Below are positions 9,076 through 17,390 of a stretch of DNA of 57,577 nt, piece by piece. The stretch's first letter is position 1, and each line of letters opens with the position of its first letter. A model generated the notes under the pieces. That model made no database searches. It worked only from the letters and a program-made list of their open reading frames with translations, and was not told where the DNA came from. Made by a program: the position numbers and the translations under genes. This stretch comes from an uncultured Collinsella sp. (GTDB taxonomy: Bacteria; Actinomycetota; Coriobacteriia; Coriobacteriales; Coriobacteriaceae): contig CABUCA010000003.1 in NCBI GenBank assembly GCA_902489965.1, forward strand, positions 1-57,577. Reading direction: 5' to 3'.

Positions 9076-10458
9076 CTACAGAGACGCGATCGTTGCGTTT
9101 GCGCACTTGAGCGCACCGTCGGTGACGGTAAGCGCCACACCCTGGCCCTGCTTGTTGCAGAAGCGAGCGTTGAGCGCAACATCATCGACAAAGATGGTCG
9201 CGATGTCGTCGTCGACGACCAGACGCACATGGTGAGTGCCCTCGCCCTTAAAGAACAACGGACGCTCGAGGCCCATGTTGTTGACCTGGAACCACGGGTA
9301 CTGGGGAGCCGGCGTGAACTCGAGCTTGCCCTCGCGCAGGTTGGCGCGGAACTCATAGGCAAGACCAGTCTCGGCGTCCTCGGCGAACTTGACCGAGAAG
9401 CCAGCAGCGTTACCGCCGAGCTCAATGTCGGCATCGAGCAAGTAGGTGGAGCCGGCATCCGCGGCGAGCACCTGCTCGACCTTGCCCGACTCGCAGGAAA
9501 GCTCAAAGGTCTCGACAGCCTTGCCCTCGCCAAAGGCGCCAAGCATGCTGTCGGGGAGCTTGGTGCCGAGCGTTCCGTCGGCACGCTGAACGATCTCGAG
9601 GGGCATAAAGGTTCCACCCCACAGGTAAGAGCTGGGGTCACCGCCCTCGTCACGCGTAGGAACCCAACCAAAGAGAACGCGGCGCTCACCATCAAATGCG
9701 GTACGTGCGGCATAGTACGCGCGGCCATCGAAGGAATCGTCCGCAGGAGTGATCCAAGGACCGTTGATAGAGCGAGACATGCGGTAACGGGTCTTGTTGC
9801 CATCACTGTACTCGGAGAACACCAGATACCACCAGTCGCCCATCTTAAAGAGATCAGGCATCTCGAACATGGTGTACAGGCCCGGATTCCACCAGTCGCC
9901 CTGGAACTCCCAGGTATCCAGGTCCTTGGAGGTGAACTTGACCAGACGACCGGTCATCAGACGCTTGTCCTCGCCCACACGCGTGCCGAGGATGAGCATG
10001 TACTCTTCGTTCTCCTCATCCCAAAGCACAAAGGGATCGCGCCAGTTGCGGTCATCGTAACCCTCCTGGGGCGGAAGCAGCGTCTCGGCGATGTTCTTCT
10101 CCCACTTGACGGCGTCGTCACTCGTTGCGTGAAGAAGAACCTGCTTCATCAAGCGTGCGCGGACCTTATCGCGATTGCAACCAGTGTAGAGCGCATGGTA
10201 CTTGTCGCCCACCTTAAACACCGTGCCGGCATAAACATACTGGTCGACTTCCTCGTCGCCGCCACGCTCAAGGCTCTCGCCAAAGTCCTTGTAGTTGACG
10301 AAATCCTTGGTCGTCGCGAGTGCCCAACCAAACGGCTCTCCGAAAGGACCGGGGTTTCGCGTGTCACGCTGGTGATAGAGATAGAACGTGCCGTCCTCGC
10401 CGTACGGCATGATGTCGCCTACCCAAATTCCCTCAGGCTGGTAATACACCTTGTGCAT
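9076..10458 (-). CDS. Divergent GH32-type beta-fructosidase
   Basis: 460 residues, no signal peptide. The GH32 five-bladed propeller motifs are present in altered form: WVGDIMPYGEDG replaces WMNDPNG (Asp would be the nucleophile), WRDPFV supplies the transition-state Asp, and FEMPDLF replaces ECPD (Glu acid/base). The C-terminal 130 residues look like the accessory beta-sandwich. It opens the operon, with AAAGGAAG before the ATG. The altered nucleophile loop suggests specificity different from ScrB, for example fructo-oligosaccharide phosphates; that is inference. Promoter and LacI-type operators lie immediately upstream. Confidence 0.85.
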   Translation of the reverse strand: MHKVYYQPEGIWVGDIMPYGEDGTFYLYHQRDTRNPGPFGEPFGWALATTKDFVNYKDFGESLERGGDEEVDQYVYAGTVFKVGDKYHALYTGCNRDKVRARLMKQVLLHATSDDAVKWEKNIAETLLPPQEGYDDRNWRDPFVLWDEENEEYMLILGTRVGEDKRLMTGRLVKFTSKDLDTWEFQGDWWNPGLYTMFEMPDLFKMGDWWYLVFSEYSDGNKTRYRMSRSINGPWITPADDSFDGRAYYAARTAFDGERRVLFGWVPTRDEGGDPSSYLWGGTFMPLEIVQRADGTLGTKLPDSMLGAFGEGKAVETFELSCESGKVEQVLAADAGSTYLLDADIELGGNAAGFSVKFAEDAETGLAYEFRANLREGKLEFTPAPQYPWFQVNNMGLERPLFFKGEGTHHVRLVVDDDIATIFVDDVALNARFCNKQGQGVALTVTDGALKCANATIASL

Positions 10459-10501
10459 CCGAGACTTCCTTTCTCACGAGATACTAACTCGGTACAACTG
10501 C

Positions 10502-10541
10502 AAGATATGTCAATCGTTTTCATATGTCAAACGTTTTCACA
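10502..10541 (-). promoter_or_regulatory. Fructosidase operon promoter overlapped by two tandem LacI-type operators
   Basis: Minus strand: -35 TTGACA (10525-10530), 17-bp spacer, -10 TATCTT (10502-10507). Two 17-bp sites lie head to tail without a gap: TGTCAATCGTTTTCATA (10508-10524) and TGTCAAACGTTTTCACA (10525-10541), pseudo-palindromes centred on CG as expected for LacI/GalR proteins. One covers the -35 and the other fills the spacer, implying repression. Confidence 0.75.
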
Positions 10542-10569
10542 CCAATACGTCTTTTCGCAGTTCCAGTCG

Positions 10570-10586
10570 TCGGCAAACGGTTGACA
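10570..10586 (-). promoter_or_regulatory. Third LacI-type operator near the fructosidase promoter
   Basis: Minus strand TGTCAACCGTTTGCCGA, 28 bp upstream of the tandem pair and of the same form. A weaker, more degenerate relative may lie at about 10591-10608. The spacing would allow looping or cooperative binding with the promoter sites. Confidence 0.5.
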
Positions 10587-10642
10587 TATGCCGGCGAACG
10601 GTCATCAGAGGCGTTTGAGGAATTCTTTTGGCACGGGATGAA

Positions 10643-11653
10643 CTACGCGGTTTTACCCTCAATGAGTTCAACGGGGAGCTTGATATTCGATTCGGGCTTT
10701 TCGCCGTTAACAAGAGCGACGATGGATTGCGCCGCGAGCTCACCGATGCGATCGATATCTTGGCGTACGGTTGTTAAGTCAGGCATAAACGTCATAGTGC
10801 GGCGGGCACCATCCGCGCCCACGACCTTAATATCATCCGGAGCGCTCAAGCCGCGCTGCTTCATCACGTTAAGACAGATAGCCGCCATCGTGTCGTCTCC
10901 CGCAAAGATGCCGTCAATATCGGGGTTCTCATCGAGGATCTTCGCAACGACCGCGCTCTTTTCGTCGTCGGGCTTAACGAACTCGACCTCACGGACAAGC
11001 GCGGGCAAACCGGCCTGTTCAACAACATCGAGGTAGGCATCGGTACGCTTATTGGCAGGCATGCGCATGCGGCTATTGCTGCGCAGGCACAGGATGCGTG
11101 AACATCCGTCATCGATCAGGCGACGCGTGGCAAGTTCGCCGATGCTATAGCTGTCGCTCGCAATCTGAACAGAGGCTTCGCCAAGGTCGCAGTCGATACC
11201 AACCAGACTCAAGCCCATCTCGGCATACGCCTCGGCACCGATATTAAGCGAGTTGACGATGACGCCATCAACCATATTGCGTCGAAGCATGTCGATATAA
11301 GAGCGCTCAAGCTCGGGTCGATTGGCGCTATTGCACAGCAGCATCTTAAAACCGTTTTCGGCCAGGGTATGCTCAATGACTTGAACCACTTGGGCATGAA
11401 ACGGACTGCTGACATAGGGGACGATCATACCGATAAGATTCAGGCGACCGTTGAGCATGGCACGGGCGATATCGTTGGGCGTATAGTTGATGCGCTTCAT
11501 CGCGGCATGGACCTTATCGCGGGTCTCTTGGCTAATATAGCCGCGATTATTAAGCACGCGAGATACCGTAGTAGGCGAAACCCCCGCCACCGCCGCAACT
11601 TCCTTGATGCCAGGCTTAGCCGTATCCTTAGAACGAGCACTCTCGCGAGCCAT
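10643..11653 (-). CDS. LacI-family regulator of the sucrose/fructan operon
   Basis: 336 residues. The N-terminal LacI HTH reads IKEVAAVAGVSPTTVSRVLN with the hinge helix NDIARAMLNGR; a periplasmic-binding-protein-like sensor domain follows to the end. The ATG at 11653 follows a strong GGGGGAGGG site, so an ATG seven codons upstream is not preferred. It lies directly upstream of the GH32-PTS-GH32 operon on the same strand, and copies of one operator occur at that operon's promoter and just before its own start. The likely effector is sucrose-6-phosphate or a fructose phosphate, by analogy with ScrR. Confidence 0.9.
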   Translation of the reverse strand: MARESARSKDTAKPGIKEVAAVAGVSPTTVSRVLNNRGYISQETRDKVHAAMKRINYTPNDIARAMLNGRLNLIGMIVPYVSSPFHAQVVQVIEHTLAENGFKMLLCNSANRPELERSYIDMLRRNMVDGVIVNSLNIGAEAYAEMGLSLVGIDCDLGEASVQIASDSYSIGELATRRLIDDGCSRILCLRSNSRMRMPANKRTDAYLDVVEQAGLPALVREVEFVKPDDEKSAVVAKILDENPDIDGIFAGDDTMAAICLNVMKQRGLSAPDDIKVVGADGARRTMTFMPDLTTVRQDIDRIGELAAQSIVALVNGEKPESNIKLPVELIEGKTA

Positions 11654-11673
11654 AGCACCCTCCCCCATCAACA

Positions 11674-11690
11674 TGTCATACGTTTACATA
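11674..11690 (-). promoter_or_regulatory. Operator upstream of the lacI-family gene
   Basis: TGTCATACGTTTACATA, the same 17-bp form as the sites at the fructosidase promoter, ends 21 bp before the start codon. This predicts autoregulation. Confidence 0.6.
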
Positions 11691-11806
11691 CGAACAAAGC
11701 ATACCCCAACAAGAGCGGGAAGACGGTAACAGTACAAGTAAGTAAACGACTCATCCAAATAATTAGGAGAGTTCCGCCTAAAGGGTGACTCCAAAGGACC
11801 CCACAT

Positions 11807-11926
11807 GGCCGGTTTTGGGTTACTTTCCAAAACATCCCGCAGGACGCAAAGGGCTCCGCCGCGCGAAGCGCGCAGCGGAGCCCTTTGCATGTCCGAGGAC
11901 GTTTTGGAAAGTAACCCAAGACGGCC
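11807..11926. repeat. Long palindromic element, copy 1 (about 120 bp)
   Basis: Nested stems: outer arms 11817-11833 and 11901-11917 (17 bp, GGGTTACTTTCCAAAAC, perfect), a GGAC/GTCC helix (11842-11845, 11891-11894) and an inner 14-bp perfect stem (11846-11859, 11875-11888). Between outer and middle helices is an asymmetric internal loop, ATCCCGCA on one side and GAGGAC on the other. The same loop occurs in the copy at 48050-48200, with different but still paired helices. It lies just past the grcA stop and could end that transcript. Nothing else is seen between 11691 and 11953. Confidence 0.8.
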
Positions 11927-11953
11927 CGGCGATCCTGCGGGAGTTAAACCCCT

Positions 11954-12205
11954 TTAGAACTTGTTGTGGAAGGTACGCGAAATGACCTCGTCCTGCTGCT
12001 CCTTGGTGAGCGTGTGGAAGTTCACGGCGTAGCCGGAAACGCGGATGGTCAGCTGCGGATACTTCTCGGGGTGAGCCTGAGCGTCGAGCAGCGTCTCACG
12101 GTTGAAGACGTTAATGTTCAGGTGGTGGCCACCCTTCTCGGCGTAAGCGTCGAGCATGTGGACCAGGTTATCGGCCTGGGTCTCGGAAACTTCAGAAACC
12201 TTCAT
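11954..12205 (-). CDS. grcA: Glycyl-radical subunit of pyruvate formate-lyase (GrcA-like)
   Basis: 83 residues matching the C-terminal segment of pyruvate formate-lyases from the conserved GGHHLNINV through TIRVSGYAVNF to a short tail. Gly58 in RVSGYAV is the expected radical site. In E. coli, GrcA (YfiD) is a spare part that rescues oxygen-cleaved PFL; here the main PFL gene lacks this segment altogether, so the protein should be an obligatory subunit. The ATG at 12205 follows AAGGAGA. It lies 85 bp downstream of pflB; a dyad with a TATACT hexamer and a terminator-like hairpin sit between, so it may be expressed partly on its own. Confidence 0.9.
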   Translation of the reverse strand: MKVSEVSETQADNLVHMLDAYAEKGGHHLNINVFNRETLLDAQAHPEKYPQLTIRVSGYAVNFHTLTKEQQDEVISRTFHNKF

Positions 12206-12223
12206 AATGTGTCTCCTTCGATT

Positions 12224-12248
12224 AAAAGGCGCCGGCCGAAACCGGCGC
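12224..12248 (-). terminator. Hairpin with T-tract between pflB and grcA
   Basis: Minus strand GCGCCGG, loop TTTCGG, CCGGCGC, then CTTTTAATC. It ends only about 10 nt before the grcA ribosome site. It could be a partial terminator that lowers grcA transcription, or a stem left at an mRNA processing site. Confidence 0.6.
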
Positions 12249-12264
12249 ACTAATCAGTAATCGT

Positions 12265-12289
12265 TATTGTTAGTATAGCACTAACAATA
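12265..12289 (-). promoter_or_regulatory. 10-bp inverted repeat with -10-like hexamer upstream of grcA
   Basis: Arms TATTGTTAGT (12265-12274) and ACTAACAATA (12280-12289), five-base loop, starting one base past the pflB stop codon. On the minus strand the loop and right arm spell TATACT, a good -10 hexamer, but no convincing -35 is seen. Candidate operator/promoter for separate control of the radical subunit. Confidence 0.45.
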
Positions 12290-12290
12290 G

Positions 12291-14342
<2,052 letters not shown>

Positions 14343-14810
14343 TGTGTAACCACGCTCCTAGTTACGTGTAATGCGGCGCTCTCTCACACCGCTGCTTATT
14401 GAATTCTTGAATGTTCGGCTTGCACTACCGGCTTCTTCCGTTCTTCACCACACGTTGGTGCAGAGAAAAACGTTTGTCCACCTTGGAACTACAACCCAAA
14501 AACCCAAGATTTCACCCGTTTGAGAAGGATAACATAGCGACCCTCTCCATCTGGGCTGTTATATGTTTCTTTTTTTATATCATAAGGGCGTTTTTTACAA
14601 ACCCGCAGGAAATGCGAGCGCGAACAACTACCGTTCACCGATTTGTATGTTATTTTTCCTTGCCTTTGTACGACGTTCGCTCTAGCTGTTATGCCAGCTT
14701 TAGCAGGGTAAAGTGTCCCAGAGACCCTACAGAAACTGCAGGGCGGCCACGGAATCCCCCGTGGTCGCCCTGTGGCATGGCTAGTTTTTAGCTTTGATTG
14801 CCGCTTGGCA
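14343..14810 (-). promoter_or_regulatory. pflB upstream region with candidate promoter; hairpin ending the kdgT transcript
   Basis: No gene is seen. A candidate minus-strand promoter is TATAAA at 14574-14579 with TTGTAA at 14595-14600 (15-bp spacing, short), giving a leader of about 230 nt. Just past the kdgT stop a stem with arms 14739-14752 and 14759-14772 (CAGGGCGACCACGG, one G-U) probably ends that transcript, though its T-tract is weak. No clear FNR or Rex site was recognised. Confidence 0.45.
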
Positions 14811-15830
14811 TTAGGCGGCTGCGGCGGCCTTGTCGGCCGTTGCCTTGCTATCGCCGTTGCCCTGGCCCTCAAAATGCTTGTAGCACCAGCTGGTGACCAG
14901 CGGGGTCAAAATAGCCGTAACGATTGCGCAGGCAGCAACCTGTGCCGTAGCCGTCGCGAGCACCGCACCGCCGTACATGGCCCCGTTGACGCTTGCCATG
15001 GCAGCAGGCGTGGCCACATTGGCTCCGGCGCAGCTCGAAATGGCCGCACCTGCGACACCCGTACCGCCCGTGAGCTTATCGACCGCGATGACGGGAATTG
15101 CAAAGACCACCGAGCAGATCACGCCGAGCAGAATACCGGGAAGACCGCCATTAATGAGCTGGCCAAAGGTCATGGTCGAGCCCATGGCAAAGAAGACGAG
15201 CACGATGACGGCGGAAAGTGCCGGTGCCATCATCTTCTTAAAGCTGGGGAAGAGGTTGCCCAGAATAATGCCGACGACGATCGGCAGGATGGCACCCACG
15301 AGCGACCAGCCGATCGGAGCCTGGCCGGCAGCGCCGAGCACGATCATCGTGACCGGAGGGCCGACAACGAGCGTGGTGATTGCGACAGCGCCACGCTCGG
15401 CCTCATTGCCCATGGTGCCCATCAGGCCAGCGTACATAGCGTTGTTGGCGCCGGTGCAAGCCGCCAGCATCACCATGGCAGAGATGCCAAACAGGTTGTC
15501 GTTGAACACATAAAGAATGAGCAGCGACACGGCAACGACCACGATCTGCTTGACGGCGATGATAATGGCACCGCGGGCAGCGGCGGCAGGAGCGCTCTTA
15601 AACGAAATCGTCGTACCGACGATGAGCAAAAAAGCGCCCACGAGCGGGCCCGCGCCCTGCTGGGTCATGCCAAGCGTAAAGCTGCCGAGCGTTTTGAACA
15701 GGTCGGGGAATAGCGTGTTGAGCAGGCAGCCCAGCAAAAGCGGCACCAAAATATTGGCACCCGGGATGGAGGACATCTTAAAGAACGGCTCCTTTGCCGC
15801 CGGCGCCTCCACCGCAGTCGATTCACTCAT
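14811..15830 (-). CDS. kdgT: 2-keto-3-deoxygluconate permease
   Basis: 339 residues, about ten hydrophobic segments. The layout matches the KdgT family, with IPGANILVPLLLGCLLNTLF at the start and SSCAGANVATPAAMASVN near the end. It imports 2-keto-3-deoxygluconate, a product of pectin and uronate breakdown. The ATG at 15830 follows AAAGGAGATATAT; an ATG seven codons upstream is rejected on spacing. The C-terminal tail is alanine-rich. It is preceded on the same strand by an SDR gene, so the pair is probably a small hexuronate operon. Confidence 0.88.
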   Translation of the reverse strand: MSESTAVEAPAAKEPFFKMSSIPGANILVPLLLGCLLNTLFPDLFKTLGSFTLGMTQQGAGPLVGAFLLIVGTTISFKSAPAAAARGAIIIAVKQIVVVAVSLLILYVFNDNLFGISAMVMLAACTGANNAMYAGLMGTMGNEAERGAVAITTLVVGPPVTMIVLGAAGQAPIGWSLVGAILPIVVGIILGNLFPSFKKMMAPALSAVIVLVFFAMGSTMTFGQLINGGLPGILLGVICSVVFAIPVIAVDKLTGGTGVAGAAISSCAGANVATPAAMASVNGAMYGGAVLATATAQVAACAIVTAILTPLVTSWCYKHFEGQGNGDSKATADKAAAAA

Positions 15831-15887
15831 ATATATCTCCTTTGGATGCATGCGAATCGTAGCCGCACGCGCCTATGTCAGAAAGAA

Positions 15888-15919
15888 GGCGACGGTCCCG
15901 AGTCGCAGGAGCCGTCGCC
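15888..15919 (-). terminator. Hairpin between the SDR gene and kdgT
   Basis: GGCGACGG/CCGTCGCC arms followed on the minus strand by TTCTTTCT. Probably a partial terminator or processing stem inside the two-gene operon. Confidence 0.5.
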
Positions 15920-15938
15920 GAATAATCATCGCGGGGTA

Positions 15939-16688
15939 TTACCCGTCCAGGACGATGCCGCCGTCGCAGTCACCGATCTCGCCGTTCACGAAGCTGGCGA
16001 GGTCGGAAGCGAAGAACAGCACCATCTGCGCAGGCTCGCTGGCCTGGGCGGCGCGGCCCAGAGGGATACCGTTGATGATGCGCTGAGAGTTCTCGTCAGA
16101 GAGAATCGAGGTCATATCGGTCAACGTGAGCGACGGGCACACGGCGTTGCAGCGAACGCCGAACTTGCCGCCTTCCTTGGCGACTGCCTTGGTTAGACCG
16201 TTAACACCGGCCTTGGAGCTAGCGTAGGCAGCGGTGCCGAGCAGGCCGCCGCCGATCTTGCCCGCAACAGAGCTCACGTTGACGATAGTGCCGGCATGGG
16301 CCGCCTTAAAGTGCGGGTACACGGCGTTCATCATAGTGAAGGTACCGTTGAGGTTGATGTCGATGGTGCGACGCCACTCGGTGTCATCGATCTCGTCAAA
16401 CTTCTTGGTGCTGATGACGCCAGCGCAGTTGATCAGGATGTTGGTTTGCGGCAGGTCCGTAAAAATCTGCTCGACGGTCTCGCGCGCCTTGGGCGCATCG
16501 GCGACATCGAGCTGATAGAACTTGTTGCCCTCGCCAAGCTCGGCCACAGCGGCCTCGCCCTTAGCAGCGTTCCTTGCGATGAGCGCGACATGTCCGCCGC
16601 CCGCGACGATGCCCTTGGCGATCTCGAGGCCAATGCCCTGAGTGCCGCCCGTGACAATCGCGGTCTTGCCCGTGAAGTCAAATGCCAT
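15939..16688 (-). CDS. Short-chain dehydrogenase/reductase, KduD-like
   Basis: 249 residues. Rossmann motif TGGTQGIG near residue 14, NCAG in strand 4, catalytic Ser in NVSSVAG, and YASSK supplying Tyr and Lys. Length and position beside kdgT suggest 2-deoxy-D-gluconate 3-dehydrogenase or a 5-keto-uronate reductase (KduD), but substrate cannot be read from sequence. The ATG at 16688 starts the conserved strand and lies close behind GGGGGAATGGAG; the frame extends a further 39 codons upstream without a better start. Divergent from the MarR gene. Confidence 0.82.
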   Translation of the reverse strand: MAFDFTGKTAIVTGGTQGIGLEIAKGIVAGGGHVALIARNAAKGEAAVAELGEGNKFYQLDVADAPKARETVEQIFTDLPQTNILINCAGVISTKKFDEIDDTEWRRTIDINLNGTFTMMNAVYPHFKAAHAGTIVNVSSVAGKIGGGLLGTAAYASSKAGVNGLTKAVAKEGGKFGVRCNAVCPSLTLTDMTSILSDENSQRIINGIPLGRAAQASEPAQMVLFFASDLASFVNGEIGDCDGGIVLDG

Positions 16689-16902
16689 GACTCCATTCCC
16701 CCTTATGTAAGGTGTCTCCTTGCGGGAAGTTGGAGCATCGCACGTGGCGCTTATATGAGTCCCAGTCGTCATGGTGGTGACAACCCCTCGCCTAACCGCG
16801 GGCATGATAGTTCTTTAAAACGCTTCAGCAATTGAATGATTTTAAGTCTTTATAAGCTCTTAATATTGCCCACTGTATGAGGCTCGCGTATTGGGGTATC
16901 AT

Positions 16903-16947
16903 CTTTCACCGAAAATAGTTTCTAGTGTTAGGGGTTTTCGGTGGAAG
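16903..16947 (+). promoter_or_regulatory. Dyad overlapping the marR start codon
   Basis: Arms 16903-16915 and 16935-16947 (CTTTCACCGAAAA, 12 of 13 matching), 19-nt loop. The right arm contains the GTG start codon and the loop contains the AGGGG ribosome site. A TATCAT -10 lies just upstream (about 16897-16902). It may be a MarR operator, an RNA stem limiting translation, or both. Confidence 0.5.
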
Positions 16948-17390
16948 ATACCGATTTCCATGAGCTTGGGCGTCAGCTCTTAACTGAGTTCGGCAGCATG
17001 CATCAGCGTATTTCGCGCTTTGCGGACAAAGCTCTCGGCGGCGAGATGGCCGTCATGCGCGCCCTCATGCGCGCCGGCGGCTCGCTCACGCCGAGCGAAC
17101 TCGCCGATCGTGCGTGGGTCTCGAGCGCCCGTATCGCCAATATCCTGCGCGCCCTCGAGGCCAAGGGCTGGGTCGAGCGCGAGCACTCAAAGACCGACCG
17201 TCGTCGCGTACACGTCACGGTGACCGACAAGGGATTCCAGGTCATCGAAATCAAACGTCGGGAATTCGAGGACCGCACCGCGGCTTTCCTCGAGCAGCTT
17301 GGCGAAACAGATACCCAAGAGATGGTGCGCCTTCTAAGACGTGCCAACGAAATTATCGACCGCAATCAAGAAAGGAGAGATGCCGAGTGA
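16941..17390 (+). CDS. MarR-family transcriptional regulator
   Basis: 149 residues. The winged-helix core runs from MAVMRALMRAGGSLTPSELA through SSARIANILRALEAKGWVER to the wing SKTDRRRVHVTVTDKG. It starts at GTG (16941) after AGGGG. Its TGA overlaps the GTG start of the first ABC gene by four bases, so translation is probably coupled. It probably controls the exporter genes that follow in response to a toxic compound; the ligand is unknown. Confidence 0.9.
   Translation: MEDTDFHELGRQLLTEFGSMHQRISRFADKALGGEMAVMRALMRAGGSLTPSELADRAWVSSARIANILRALEAKGWVEREHSKTDRRRVHVTVTDKGFQVIEIKRREFEDRTAAFLEQLGETDTQEMVRLLRRANEIIDRNQERRDAE

Noticed and set aside
14460..14500. LacI-type operator upstream of pflB (AAAACGTTTG)
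   Set aside because: Only the ten central bases agree with the fructosidase operators and the flanks do not, so a link between sugar control and pflB is not supported.
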